64,000 nt of DNA from an uncultured Eubacteriales bacterium (GCA_905198155.1 CAJKBQ010000017.1:4129-68128); one strand, 5' to 3'; counted from the stretch's first letter, positions 16,964 through 25,788 are shown. Notes: generated from the letters alone by a model not told the origin. Program-made: numbers and translations.

Positions 16964-17746
16964 TTACCCCAATTTTTCCGCATCAATCCCGAACAACCGA
17001 CAGGCATTTTGACACGTTTCGTTGCACAATGTCTGCGGATCCACGCCGCGGACGGCGGCGATTTTTTCGGCCGTGTAGGCGATTTTAGCGGAGTCGTTGC
17101 GCTTGCCGCGCAGCGGGACGGGCGTCATGTACGGCGCGTCGGTTTCCAGCAGCAGCCGATCCGGCGGCACCATCGCCGCAACTTCCAGCGGGTGGACGGC
17201 GTTTTTGAACGTCGTCGCGCCGCCAAGGCCGATGTACAGCCCCAGCGCCAGCACCTCGCGCGCCATTTCGACGCTGCCGGAAAAGCAATGCACCACGCCC
17301 GCCGGGCGGAATTCGCGCAGCAGGTCCAGCATCGGGCCGTGCGCTTCGCGGTCGTGCAGGATGACCGGCAAGTGGAGGTCGTTCGCGAGCGCCAATTGGC
17401 GGCGCAGCAGCGGGAGCTGAATCACCCGCGGGACGTCGTAGTGGAAATCCAGTCCAATTTCGCCGATTGCTACTACTTTTGGCTGCGCAGCCAATACGCG
17501 CAATTGCGTCATTGCGTTGTCTAAATCCGGGGCGGTTTCGGCGTCCAGCGGGTGAATGCCGACGGCGGCGTACAGATAGCCGTACTGCGCCGCCAATGCA
17601 ATTCCGGCGCGGGCGCTGGCCAAATTGCTGGCCGCGTTGATGATGCCGCACACGCCCTGCCCCGGCAGCGACGCCAGCAGCGCCGCCCGGTCGGGGTCGA
17701 ACGCTGCGTCGTCGTAGTGCGCGTGCGAGTCAAAAATTTGTTGCAT
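16964..17746 (-). CDS. tatD: TatD family metal-dependent deoxyribonuclease
   Basis: A 260-residue TIM-barrel hydrolase of the TatD/YcfH group, with 3'-5' exonuclease or D-aminoacyl-tRNA-related roles proposed. Metal ligands are visible in FDSHAHYDD (residues 5-13), GEIGLDFHYD (Glu near 96), PVILHDREAH, GVVHCFSG and LLLETDAPYM. It lies 11 bp after argS, so the two are co-transcribed. Length and motif order are typical. Confidence 0.95.
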   Translation of the reverse strand: MQQIFDSHAHYDDAAFDPDRAALLASLPGQGVCGIINAASNLASARAGIALAAQYGYLYAAVGIHPLDAETAPDLDNAMTQLRVLAAQPKVVAIGEIGLDFHYDVPRVIQLPLLRRQLALANDLHLPVILHDREAHGPMLDLLREFRPAGVVHCFSGSVEMAREVLALGLYIGLGGATTFKNAVHPLEVAAMVPPDRLLLETDAPYMTPVPLRGKRNDSAKIAYTAEKIAAVRGVDPQTLCNETCQNACRLFGIDAEKLG

Positions 17747-17757
17747 CGCGCGCCGCC

Positions 17758-19452
17758 TTACATCTGGTCGGGGGCGCTGATTTTGAACATCGTCAGCACG
17801 TTGCGGATCACGGTGCGCACCGCCAGGCAGAGGTTCAGCCGCGCCTGCATCAAGCCTTCGTCCTCGCCTTTGACACGGCAGGCATTGTAAAATTTGTGAA
17901 ATAGATTCGCCAGCGTAATCACATAGCGCGTGATGCGCGCCGGGTCATATTCGCGCGCAGCGCCAACAATTTCCAGCGGATAGGCGGCCAGATGGCGGAT
18001 CAGCTCGCGCTCTTCCGGCGCGGTGAGCTGCATCAGCTCGTCGGCGGTGCAGGCGCGCGGGGTGATGCCGTCTTTTTCGAGCGCGCGCACGATGCTGCAA
18101 ATCCGCGCATTGGCATATTGCACATAATAGACCGGATTTTGCGCGTCCTGCTGCACGGCTAAGTCAAGATCGAAATCCATTTGCGACGTGGCTTCCCGCA
18201 TATTGAACAGGAACCGCGCCGCGTCCACCGGCACTTCGTCCAGCAGGTCGGCCAGCTGGATCGCTTTGCCCGTCCGCTTGCTCATCTTCACCGGCTTGCC
18301 GTCGCGCACCAAATTGACCAGCTGCATCAGCACCACGGTCAGCTTGTCGCCGTTCAGCCCGATGGCGTTCATCGCGCCTTTCATCCGCGCCACATGGCCG
18401 TGGTGATCCGCGCCCCACACGTCGATGCATTCGTCGAACCCGCGGACGGCAAATTTATTGCGGTGATACGCAATATCGGCGGCAAAATACGTCGGATTGC
18501 CGTTGGCGCGCACCAGCACTTCGTCTTTTTCCGCGCCGAAATCCGTCGCGCGGTACCACAATGCGCCCTCTTTTTCGTACGTCAGGCCCTTATCGGTCAG
18601 CAGCCGGATGGTGTCGCGCACCTGGCCGCTTTCGTGCAGCGTGCTTTCAAGGAACCACTGGTCGTACACAATCCGATATTTGGCAATATCGGATTTCATT
18701 TTTGCAATGTTGCGCGGCAGCGCGAAATCCACCAGTGCTTTGCGGCGCGCCGCGTCGTCCACGTGCATCAGCGCGTCGCCGTACTGGTCGGCGTATTCCT
18801 GCGCGCGGTCGATGATATCGGCGCCCTGGTAACACTCCTCCGGCAGCGGGACGGCGTCCGCGCCCAAAAACAGCTGCTGGTAGCGCACGCTCAGCGACAG
18901 GCCGAATTTATCGATTTGATTCCCGGCGTCGTTGACGTAGAATTCGCGCTGCACAGCGAACCCGGCGGCGTCCAGCACGGCGGCCAGGCAATCGCCCAGT
19001 GCGCCGCCGCGCGCGTTGCCCATATGCATGGGGCCGGTGGGGTTGGCGGACACAAACTCCACCAGCACGCGCTTGCCGCCGCCGAAGTCGGAGCGGCCGT
19101 AGCGGTCGCCCTGCGCGGCGATTTCCTGCATGACAGCGGCGTAATACCGCGCGCCCAGGAAGAAATTGATAAATCCGGGACCGGCAATTTCGCACCGGTC
19201 AAAGTAGGTGTCGTGCAGCGTCAGCCGGGCGCACACGGCCTCGGCGATTTTGCGCGGCGCCATGCGCAGTGCGCGGGCGGACGCCATGGCGAGGTTGGTG
19301 GCGTAGTCGCCGTGGGCGGCGTCGCCGGGGATTTCGATGGTGAACGGCGGAATCGGCTCCGCCGGGAACGTGCCGTCTGCGACGGCTTTGCCCACGGCGT
19401 CCAGCAGGGCCTGCTTTAATCCGGCGAGGGCGGTTTCGGTTACAGTTGACAT
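17758..19452 (-). CDS. argS: Arginyl-tRNA synthetase
   Basis: A 564-residue class I synthetase for tRNA-Arg. The N-terminal additional domain is followed by ANPTGPMHMGNARGGALGD, in which HMGN is the HIGH equivalent, then KMSKRTGKAI, and the DALR-type anticodon-binding domain. AGGAGC lies before the ATG. The upstream 450 bp is filled by repeats rather than the DUF1934 gene that adjoins it in related genomes, so insertions may have separated argS from its former promoter. No clean promoter is visible in its immediate leader. Confidence 0.97.
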   Translation of the reverse strand: MSTVTETALAGLKQALLDAVGKAVADGTFPAEPIPPFTIEIPGDAAHGDYATNLAMASARALRMAPRKIAEAVCARLTLHDTYFDRCEIAGPGFINFFLGARYYAAVMQEIAAQGDRYGRSDFGGGKRVLVEFVSANPTGPMHMGNARGGALGDCLAAVLDAAGFAVQREFYVNDAGNQIDKFGLSLSVRYQQLFLGADAVPLPEECYQGADIIDRAQEYADQYGDALMHVDDAARRKALVDFALPRNIAKMKSDIAKYRIVYDQWFLESTLHESGQVRDTIRLLTDKGLTYEKEGALWYRATDFGAEKDEVLVRANGNPTYFAADIAYHRNKFAVRGFDECIDVWGADHHGHVARMKGAMNAIGLNGDKLTVVLMQLVNLVRDGKPVKMSKRTGKAIQLADLLDEVPVDAARFLFNMREATSQMDFDLDLAVQQDAQNPVYYVQYANARICSIVRALEKDGITPRACTADELMQLTAPEERELIRHLAAYPLEIVGAAREYDPARITRYVITLANLFHKFYNACRVKGEDEGLMQARLNLCLAVRTVIRNVLTMFKISAPDQM

Positions 19453-19478
19453 GGGAGAAGCTCCTTTGTGTGTTTTTT

Positions 19479-19497
19479 TAGATAATAGATATTTTTT
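19479..19497 (+). repeat. TTAGATAATAGATATTTT motif shared with the purF 3' end
   Basis: The same string, expanded by one ATAGATA unit, lies on the minus strand at the end of purF (about 31009-31033). Here it sits in the argS leader next to the repeat cluster. Probably the edge of a dispersed repeat. Confidence 0.5.
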
Positions 19498-19528
19498 TGG
19501 GGGGGTGGTTGCAATGTTTCTGGCTCGG

Positions 19529-19560
19529 TGGGGAGTATGGCAACTCCTTCAGCCTTCGGC
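19529..19560 (+). repeat. Solo terminus of the GCAACTCCCTCAG repeat
   Basis: GGCAACTCCTTCAGCC followed by TTCGGCAG is a one-mismatch copy of the left end of the full element that begins at 19591. It looks like a truncated or tandemly duplicated terminus. Confidence 0.6.
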
Positions 19561-19590
19561 AGCGATACTTCGGCCTCGGTGCGGCCTATG

Positions 19591-19763
19591 GCAACTCCCT
19601 CAGCCTTCGGCAGCTCCCTCGCGAGGGAGCCGGGTGTTGAAATATCCATGTAGACGGGAAGATTTCTCGGCCGAAAGTTTCTTATTTTCACGCGCTACCC
19701 CGGCGGTGCGACCCCCAGGCTCCCTCGCGAGGGAGCTGGCGCCGCAGCGCCTGAGGGAGTTGC
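19591..19763 (+). mobile_element. MITE-like element with 13 bp terminal inverted repeats (copy 1)
   Basis: The 173 bp element begins with GCAACTCCCTCAG and ends with CTGAGGGAGTTGC, a perfect inverted repeat. Inside each end is the palindrome GGCTCCCTCGCGAGGGAGC. The roughly 95 bp core contains CCATGTAG and CACGCGCTAC, both also found in the inverted copy at 63733-63943. It encodes no protein. It lies between argS and the DUF1934 gene. Confidence 0.75.
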
Positions 19764-19830
19764 TTTCGGCCGCAGCGCAACAGGACGGCGAAACCACCCC
19801 CGCGGTACCCCCCACACCGGCGGCACCGCC

Positions 19831-19926
19831 GCCGATATCACTGCGCCGAAGGCGCAATATCACTGTGCCACAAGGCACGATATCACTGCGCCGTCAGGCA
19901 CAATATCACTGTCCCGCCAGGGACAA
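19831..19926. repeat. Array of variable hairpins separated by ATATCACT boxes (array 2)
   Basis: ATATCACT lies at 19835-19842, 19857-19864, 19880-19887 and 19903-19910, a period of 22-23 bp. Hairpins between them differ in sequence: TGCGCC-GAA-GGCGCA, GTGCC-ACAA-GGCAC and TGTCCC-GCCA-GGGACA. On the minus strand the box reads AGTGATAT, and the TGA stop of the DUF1934 gene is inside the last box. Confidence 0.85.
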
Positions 19927-20310
19927 CCTCACCGCGATCTCGTTTTCGCTCAGCAGCGCGCCGCCGTGGTGCAGGGCGTAGCGCAGGTGGGCTGCGCCGC
20001 CAGCATCGGTCAGGCAGACGGTCACTTCGTGCGCGCGGATTTCAAACGGAATCGCGCCGGCTGCGGTCACATAGTCGCACGCGGTGGCGCGCACCGGGTC
20101 GAACACCATGCGCGTGCCGCCGCTGCGCAGCATCACTGCGCGGTCGGGGCCGAGCTTCAGCGTGACGCGTACTTGCGCCGGGTCGGTATACGTCAAATAA
20201 TGGACACCGTTTTGGACGCGGTAATCGCACGGGGCGTCGAACGACTGCGCGTCGCGCGTGCCGCCGCCGAATTGGGTGCCGGTCACATGAATCCGGTATT
20301 TTTCCGCCAT
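19906..20310 (-). CDS. DUF1934 calycin-like beta-barrel protein
   Basis: A 134-residue protein matching the DUF1934 (YwiB) family, small beta-barrels of unknown function commonly encoded next to argS or murI in Firmicutes. Features include KYRIHVTGTQ at the start, YLTYTD, and the repeated strand pattern VRVTLKLGPDRAVMLRSGGTRMVF ending in ENEIAVRLSL. It is 11 bp downstream of murI. Its stop codon is contributed by a hairpin-array box, so the array may have been inserted at the gene end. Confidence 0.85.
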   Translation of the reverse strand: MAEKYRIHVTGTQFGGGTRDAQSFDAPCDYRVQNGVHYLTYTDPAQVRVTLKLGPDRAVMLRSGGTRMVFDPVRATACDYVTAAGAIPFEIRAHEVTVCLTDAGGAAHLRYALHHGGALLSENEIAVRLSLAGQ

Positions 20311-20321
20311 CGTCCGCCTCC

Positions 20322-21131
20322 TTACAGCTGATCGACGTCCACGTGATGCACGTCGCCGGTCAGCTGCTGACCCAAAAACAGCCCGCCGATGCGCTCAAAG
20401 TCCTGCACGCGGTCGGTCACATAATATTCCGTGCCGCCCGGCGCGGCGGGGTCGGCGCGCAGGCCGGCAGATTCCAGCACGCGCAGCGCGTGGCGCGCGG
20501 TTTCTGCGCCGGAATCAATCAGCGTCACGCCGTCGCCCATCACCTCGCCGATGATCGGCGCGATGATCGGGTAGTGCGTGCACGCGAGGATCAGCGTATC
20601 CACTGCCCCGCGCAGCGGCGCCAGATACCGCTCGGCGACCATGCGCGTGACCGGATCTGCCGGATCGGTGAAGCCGCCTTCCACCAGCGGCACAAACAGC
20701 GGGCACGCCTGCTGCCGGACGTCCGCCGTTGGCATCAGCGCCCGAATCGCGCGGGGCAGCGCTTCGCTGGCGATGGTGGCCGCCGTGGCGATCACGCCGA
20801 TGCGGCCGGTGCGCGTGGCCTGCACGGCGGCGCGGGCGGCCGGTTCGATGATGCCGGTGAACGGCACGGGCAGCTGCGCGCCCAGGTCGGCCGAGGTGGA
20901 GCTGACGGTGCCGCACGCGGCGATCACCATTTTCACCTGGTGGTGCATGAGGAACGCCATATCCTGCTGGGCGTATTTGCGCAGGATCTCGCGGCTGCGC
21001 GAGCCGTACGGGACGCGGCCGGTGTCGCCGAAGTAAATAATCCGCTCTTCCGGCATCAGCCGGTGCAGCTGGCGCACGGTGGTCAGCCCGCCCAGGCCGG
21101 AGTCGAACACGCCGATTGCCGCGCCGTTCAT
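20322..21131 (-). CDS. murI: Glutamate racemase
   Basis: A 269-residue cytoplasmic enzyme that makes D-glutamate for peptidoglycan. FDSGLGGLTT (residues 9-18) and the second catalytic Cys in LACTHYPI are canonical. The first catalytic Cys lies in IAACGTVSS, where most family members have ACNTA; the Cys itself is kept. GDTGRVPYGSRS is typical. The start overlaps the ddl stop by four bases, so translation is coupled in a wall-precursor operon. Confidence 0.96.
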   Translation of the reverse strand: MNGAAIGVFDSGLGGLTTVRQLHRLMPEERIIYFGDTGRVPYGSRSREILRKYAQQDMAFLMHHQVKMVIAACGTVSSTSADLGAQLPVPFTGIIEPAARAAVQATRTGRIGVIATAATIASEALPRAIRALMPTADVRQQACPLFVPLVEGGFTDPADPVTRMVAERYLAPLRGAVDTLILACTHYPIIAPIIGEVMGDGVTLIDSGAETARHALRVLESAGLRADPAAPGGTEYYVTDRVQDFERIGGLFLGQQLTGDVHHVDVDQL

Positions 21132-22195
21132 CCGCGCGCCCTTTCCTGCGCCAGCGCAATCAGCCGGTCGAGCAGCGCACCAAACGGCACGCCCGCCGCG
21201 TCAAACAGCTTGGGATACATACTGATCGACGTGAAGCCCGGCAGCGTGTTCAGCTCGTTGAGCAGCACCGCGCCGTCCGAATGGCGGACGAAAAAGTCCA
21301 CGCGCGCCAGCCCCGTGCAGCCCAGCATCCGGTACGCCTGCACCGCCGTGCGGCGGATGGTCTCCGTCGTTTCCGCCGGAAACTCGGCCGGAATCGCCAG
21401 CCGGGAGTTTTCGTCCTGGTATTTCGCATCGTAAGTGTAAAATTCCACCGCGGGCAGAATCTCCCCCACCACCGACGCGACCGGGTGATCGTTGCCCAGC
21501 ACCGCACACTCCACTTCGTGGCCGTCAATCGCTTCTTCAATCACGATCCGGCCGTCCTCGTGCGCGGCGATGCGCATGGCTTCCGGCAGCTCGGACGCGT
21601 CATGCGCTTTGGTGACACCGACGCTCGACCCGGCGTTGGCCGGTTTCACGAACACCGGGTACCCCAGCTCCGCGGCGATGCGCGCTTCGATCGGCGCGGG
21701 ATCTTCGGCGTAGTCCGACGCGTAGCACCACACGAATTTCGCTTCGGGGATGCCGTTCTGCGCCAGCAGCATATTGGCTGCGGCTTTGTCCATACAGGTG
21801 GCGGACGCCAGCGTGCCGCACCCGACATACGGGATGCGCGCCAGATCCAGCAGCCCTTGGAGCGTGCCGTCTTCGCCGTTTTTGCCGTGCAGCACCGGGA
21901 ACACCACGTCCACCGGCAGGCACTCCCCCGTGTCCGGCAGCAGCAGGCCGCGCTGCGCGGTGCTCGGCGAGATCAGGCACGGCCGGTTGGCGGGATCCGA
22001 TTCCCATTCGCCGCCCGGAATGCGCGCCGGGTCGCCGGTATACAGCAGCCATTCGCCGTTTTTGGTGATGCCGATGCGAATCTGCTCGTATTTGTCGTCC
22101 AGGTGCGACATGATCGCGTACGCCGATCGGCGCGACACTTCGTGCTCCGACGATGCGCCGCCGAACAGCACGGCCACTCGAATTTGATCTGTCAT
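21128..22195 (-). CDS. ddl: D-alanine--D-alanine ligase
   Basis: A 355-residue ATP-grasp enzyme making the D-Ala-D-Ala terminus of peptidoglycan. The motifs LFGGASSEHEVSRRSA at the start, HGKNGEDGTLQGLLDL, FVKPANAGSSVGVTK, and NELNTLPGFTSISMYPKL near the end are all standard. The presence of Tyr or Phe in the omega loop, which separates D-Ala from D-Lac ligases, was not assigned. It is first in ddl-murI-DUF1934. Confidence 0.97.
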   Translation of the reverse strand: MTDQIRVAVLFGGASSEHEVSRRSAYAIMSHLDDKYEQIRIGITKNGEWLLYTGDPARIPGGEWESDPANRPCLISPSTAQRGLLLPDTGECLPVDVVFPVLHGKNGEDGTLQGLLDLARIPYVGCGTLASATCMDKAAANMLLAQNGIPEAKFVWCYASDYAEDPAPIEARIAAELGYPVFVKPANAGSSVGVTKAHDASELPEAMRIAAHEDGRIVIEEAIDGHEVECAVLGNDHPVASVVGEILPAVEFYTYDAKYQDENSRLAIPAEFPAETTETIRRTAVQAYRMLGCTGLARVDFFVRHSDGAVLLNELNTLPGFTSISMYPKLFDAAGVPFGALLDRLIALAQERARG

Positions 22196-22255
22196 GATAG
22201 AAGCTCATCCTTTCCGGATTGAATTTCAGTGAACTGCAAATTGTTATACCGTATT

Positions 22256-22284
22256 ATCATACCATAAATCGCGCGAAACTGCAA
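22256..22284 (-). promoter_or_regulatory. Promoter of ddl-murI operon
   Basis: TTGCAG at 22279-22284 and TATGAT at 22256-22261, spacer 17 bp, about 60 bp before the ddl ATG. Confidence 0.75.
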
Positions 22285-22381
22285 CCGGTACGGGGCGAAA
22301 ATTCGAAAAAAATTGGGGCGAAAAAATCCGCCGCACGGCGGGCGCCGCGGGCGGATTCGATTCGGCGGGGTGCACCGTGCG

Positions 22382-22960
22382 TTATTTCAGCAGCACAAAG
22401 CCGCCGTCCCCGATGCGGTCCACGACGAACGAACGGTCGCGGACGGCCAGCGCCGCGCCGGTTGGGTTTTCAAACGTATACAGCGTCGCTTCGCGGAAGT
22501 CGAATGCGGCGCGGATTTGGACGTTTTCAAACGGCTTTTTCAGGTTCGTGCCGTTCGTCAGGCAGATCAGGTAGTAACCGTCGCCGGTCAGCGTTTCCAT
22601 CAGCAGGTCGCGGGATTCGCTTTTGGTGACCTGCGGGCGCACGCCGGTGCTTTCGACCGCGTCGTACGCCGGGAGTCCGCAGCGGAACGGCGTGGGCTGC
22701 GCGCCGAGGCGGCTGTACGCGCCTTTGCAGTGCTGGTAGCCTGCCGCGTCGGCGCTGAACACGATGCCGCCGCGCGCGGCAAAGTCGGCAAGCGCCTGCT
22801 GTTCGTCCGGGGCAAGGTGCGTCACGGTCGGGGTGAACACGACTTTTTCGCCCGGCGGCACGGGGACTTTGCGCGCGTGGTACGACGCGTAGTACGACAC
22901 GCCCACCCCGAATACCGCTTTGCCGTCCCGGTACAGTTTGCCGTTTTGGATGGTGTACAT
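22382..22960 (-). CDS. Glycoside hydrolase remnant with an in-frame internal deletion
   Basis: A 192-residue frame. Residues 1-34 (NGKLYRDGKAVFGVGVSYYASYH) resemble the opening of GH5/GH42-like beta-glycosidases, where a TIM barrel should follow. Instead the frame jumps to PGEKVVFTPTVTHLAPDEQQALADFAARGG, which resembles the post-barrel trimerisation and C-terminal part of such enzymes. The barrel with its catalytic acids is missing. It keeps a clean promoter and frame, so the short protein may be made. It is divergent from a GH2 gene. Assignment rests on overall resemblance, so confidence is moderate. Confidence 0.55.
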   Translation of the reverse strand: MYTIQNGKLYRDGKAVFGVGVSYYASYHARKVPVPPGEKVVFTPTVTHLAPDEQQALADFAARGGIVFSADAAGYQHCKGAYSRLGAQPTPFRCGLPAYDAVESTGVRPQVTKSESRDLLMETLTGDGYYLICLTNGTNLKKPFENVQIRAAFDFREATLYTFENPTGAALAVRDRSFVVDRIGDGGFVLLK

Positions 22961-22995
22961 TTGGATTCCGCCCTCGAATTCCGGTCGATGCTGTC

Positions 22996-23024
22996 AGTAT
23001 CGCACAGGGCGGACGGGATGTCAA
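22996..23024 (-). promoter_or_regulatory. Promoter of glycosidase remnant
   Basis: TTGACA at 23019-23024 and GATACT at 22996-23001, spacer 17 bp. Confidence 0.75.
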
Positions 23025-23050
23025 CGGCTTGGCGCGCGTTATTTTCCGGC

Positions 23051-23114
23051 GTTCGGCGATATCAAATTACGGGGCAAAATACGTTATTTTTTCCGGGTTC
23101 GGCGATATCAAATT
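23051..23114 (+). promoter_or_regulatory. 18 bp direct repeat in divergent control region
   Basis: GTTCGGCGATATCAAATT occurs exactly at 23051-23068 and 23097-23114, 46 bp apart, between the divergent promoters of the glycosidase remnant and the GH2 gene. The sequence around both (TTATTTT-CCGG) is also alike. A likely operator pair for a shared regulator. Confidence 0.5.
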
Positions 23115-23156
23115 CTTGCCAGGATATAACGATCTTGCTCAATTTTCAAAACCGTA

Positions 23157-23185
23157 TTGACTTTGCGGAAATTCTTCGGTATGAT
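23157..23185 (+). promoter_or_regulatory. Promoter of GH2 gene
   Basis: TTGACT at 23157-23162 and TATGAT at 23180-23185, spacer 17 bp, 48 bp before the ATG. Confidence 0.75.
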
Positions 23186-23232
23186 AAAGTTGAAACGAAG
23201 CCCACCTCATTACGGAAAGGATTGGATATTGA

Positions 23233-25590
23233 ATGAAGAAAATCTGCATCTCCAAAGAATGGCAGTTTGTCTGCGGCGGCCGGCAAAGCATTACGGTCGA
23301 TCTGCCGCACGACTACGCCGTTTCGCTGCCCCGGACGCCGGACGCGCCCGGCGGCGCCCAGAACGGATACTTTAACGCGGACAACGGCACCTACACCAAA
23401 TACCTCACGCTGCCCGACGCGCACTGCATCCTGGACGTGGACGGCGCGTACATGAACGCGCACGTTTCGCTCAACGGCGACCTGCTGGCGATTCATCCGC
23501 ACGGCTACACCCCGCTGCTGGTGGACCTGACGGCAAAAATGTACCCCCATGCGCTGAACCAGCTGCGCATCGAAACGCGGCCGATTCAGCCGTCCACACG
23601 GTGGTACTCCGGCGCGGGGCTGTACCGCGACGTGTTCCTGTGGACGGGCGGCGCGGTGCGCGTGGAGCCGTGGGACGTGTTTGCAACGACGGTGCGCGCG
23701 GACGAAGCGGCGGCCGAAATCCGGGTTGCGTATCAGATTGCAGCGGATCGTAACGCCGACGCACAGGTGAAAACCACCATCGTTGCGCCCGACGGGCAGG
23801 TTGCGGCGGAATCGACCGATGCCGTTTGCGCAGCCGCAGGCAAAACCCCGCTGACCGTATCGCTGACCGTGCCGCACCCGCAGCGGTGGGATCTCGACAC
23901 GCCCACGCTGTACACCATCCGGACAGAAATCACCGTCGGCGGCGACGTGACCGACACGGCGGAAACAACGCTCGGTATCCGCACCATCGCGTTCGACGCG
24001 GCGCACGGATTCCGGCTGAACGGCCGCACCGTCAAAATGCGCGGCGGCTGCATCCACCACGATCACGGCGTGCTGGGCGCGGCAGCGTTCCCGGCGGCGG
24101 AGCAGCGCAAGCTGTCCCGGCTGAAAGCGGCCGGGTTCAACGCGGTGCGCATCGCGCACAATCCGCCGTCGCTCGCGCTGCTGGAAGTTGCCGACCGGAT
24201 CGGGATGCTGGTGATGGACGAGGCGTTCGATATGTGGAATTGCGGCAAAACGGCGGACGATTACCACCTGGCGTTCGGCGACTGGTGGGCACGGGACATT
24301 GCGTATATGGTGCAGCGCGACCGCAGCCATCCGTGCGTGGTCAGCTACTCGATCGGCAATGAAATCATTGAGCGCGACGGGCAATCCGACGGCGCAATGT
24401 GGGCCGCCCGGCTGGCCGATGAGATTCGCCGGTACGACACCACGCGCCCCGTCACCAGCGGCATTTGCGAAATGTGGGAACGCGACGACCCGGATATGCC
24501 GGAAGCCTACCGCACCGCCAAAGCAACCCGCAAAGCTGAAATGCTGCGCAAGGCGGCCGCCGAAGGCAAAGACGAATTTGCGTACTGCACCGAGCCGTAT
24601 ATGAATGCGCTGGACATTGTGGGGTACAATTACCTGTACTTCCGCTATGCGTCCGACCACGAGATTTTCCCGAACCGCGTGATCTGGGGATCGGAAACGC
24701 AGGCGCTGCTGTTCTACGATTCGTGGCACGCCGTGCTGGACAATGACCATGCCATCGGCGACTTCACCTGGACGGCGTACGACAATCTGGGCGAAGCCGG
24801 CGCCGGGCGCTCCTGCTGGAAGCGCGAGGGGTACATTCCGAATATCTCGCTGACGGCATATCCGTGGCGCACCTGCTTCCAGGGCGACCTGGATTTGTGC
24901 GGGTACCGCCGCCCGCAGTCGTATTTCCGCGAGGCCGTGTGGATCGGGCACACTGCGCCGCGCATTTTCACCACGCATCCGATGCATTACGGCGAGGAAT
25001 TTTCCGGCACGCACTGGCATTGGTACGACGTGCTCGACACCTGGACGTACCCGGCGGAATACATCGGCAAGCCCGTCCCGGCCGAAGTGTACACCGACGC
25101 CGATGAGATTGAATGGACACTGAACGGCCGCGTGCTGGGCTGCACAAAACCGGAAAAGGCCATTGCGCGGATGGACATCCCGTACGAGCCGGGCACGCTG
25201 ACCGCTACCGCGATTTACGGCGGGCAGCGCGGCGCATCGTCTGCCCTGCACACCGTCGGCGCACCGGCGGCCATCGATGTGGCGGCGGAGCGCGCGTCCT
25301 TTGCGGCGGATCGGCGCGATTTGTGCTATTTTGACATCACCGTCACCGACGATGCCGGCGACCGCGTGCCGAACGCGTCCACCCCGCTGGAATGCTTTGT
25401 GGACGGCGGCGAGCTGATGGGCATTTTCAGCGGCGACCCCAAAAACGAGGACGTTTACACCTCGAACCGGGCGCACGCGTTTGAAGGCCGCGCGGTTGCG
25501 GTGGTTCGCACCGACCGTCCGGGCACGGTGAAGGTCGTCGTGCGCGGCGGCGGGCTGCGCGGCGGGGCTGGATGCGCAGCAGCAGAATAA
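23233..25590 (+). CDS. Glycoside hydrolase family 2 (beta-galactosidase/beta-glucuronidase-like)
   Basis: A 785-residue retaining glycosidase. Domain order: N-terminal jelly-roll (WQFVCGG to DLPHDYAV and RPIQPSTRWYSGAGLYRDV), immunoglobulin-like domain, TIM barrel from about residue 270 with GGCIHHDHG and NAVRIAHNP, then extra C-terminal sandwich domains. The acid/base Glu377 lies in SIGNEI and the nucleophile Glu488 in WGSETQ. There is no signal peptide, so it is cytoplasmic. GGAAAGGA precedes the ATG. The specificity could be galactoside, glucuronide or mannoside; the sequence alone does not decide. Confidence 0.93.
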   Translation: MKKICISKEWQFVCGGRQSITVDLPHDYAVSLPRTPDAPGGAQNGYFNADNGTYTKYLTLPDAHCILDVDGAYMNAHVSLNGDLLAIHPHGYTPLLVDLTAKMYPHALNQLRIETRPIQPSTRWYSGAGLYRDVFLWTGGAVRVEPWDVFATTVRADEAAAEIRVAYQIAADRNADAQVKTTIVAPDGQVAAESTDAVCAAAGKTPLTVSLTVPHPQRWDLDTPTLYTIRTEITVGGDVTDTAETTLGIRTIAFDAAHGFRLNGRTVKMRGGCIHHDHGVLGAAAFPAAEQRKLSRLKAAGFNAVRIAHNPPSLALLEVADRIGMLVMDEAFDMWNCGKTADDYHLAFGDWWARDIAYMVQRDRSHPCVVSYSIGNEIIERDGQSDGAMWAARLADEIRRYDTTRPVTSGICEMWERDDPDMPEAYRTAKATRKAEMLRKAAAEGKDEFAYCTEPYMNALDIVGYNYLYFRYASDHEIFPNRVIWGSETQALLFYDSWHAVLDNDHAIGDFTWTAYDNLGEAGAGRSCWKREGYIPNISLTAYPWRTCFQGDLDLCGYRRPQSYFREAVWIGHTAPRIFTTHPMHYGEEFSGTHWHWYDVLDTWTYPAEYIGKPVPAEVYTDADEIEWTLNGRVLGCTKPEKAIARMDIPYEPGTLTATAIYGGQRGASSALHTVGAPAAIDVAAERASFAADRRDLCYFDITVTDDAGDRVPNASTPLECFVDGGELMGIFSGDPKNEDVYTSNRAHAFEGRAVAVVRTDRPGTVKVVVRGGGLRGGAGCAAAE

Positions 25591-25610
25591 CCCGGTAAAA
25601 CCTGTATTAC

Positions 25611-25652
25611 GTCCGGTCTGCCGATTCTTCGGCGAGCCGGACGCCGTCTTTT
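25611..25652 (+). terminator. Probable terminator of GH2 gene
   Basis: GTCCGG and CCGGAC frame a long imperfect hairpin with a second CTGCCG/CGGCGAG arm, followed by GTCTTTT. The T run is short. Confidence 0.55.
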
Positions 25653-25738
25653 CACCGGTTTCAACCGGTTCCGGGTTCCGGAGCGGCAAAATCCGAATTC
25701 CGTACCGAAATATTGTCATTCGTTTCCCGGTATTTTGC

Positions 25739-25765
25739 GCACAATGATGCCGTTTGGGGCACAAT
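25739..25765 (+). promoter_or_regulatory. Direct repeat GCACAAT, candidate AraC operator
   Basis: GCACAAT lies at 25739-25745 and 25759-25765, 20 bp apart and 23 bp upstream of the -35 box of the DUF5696-like gene. Placement matches the other candidate AraC sites, but the sequence differs. Confidence 0.35.
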
Positions 25766-25788
25766 AACGACATCATGTGCCGAACCCC

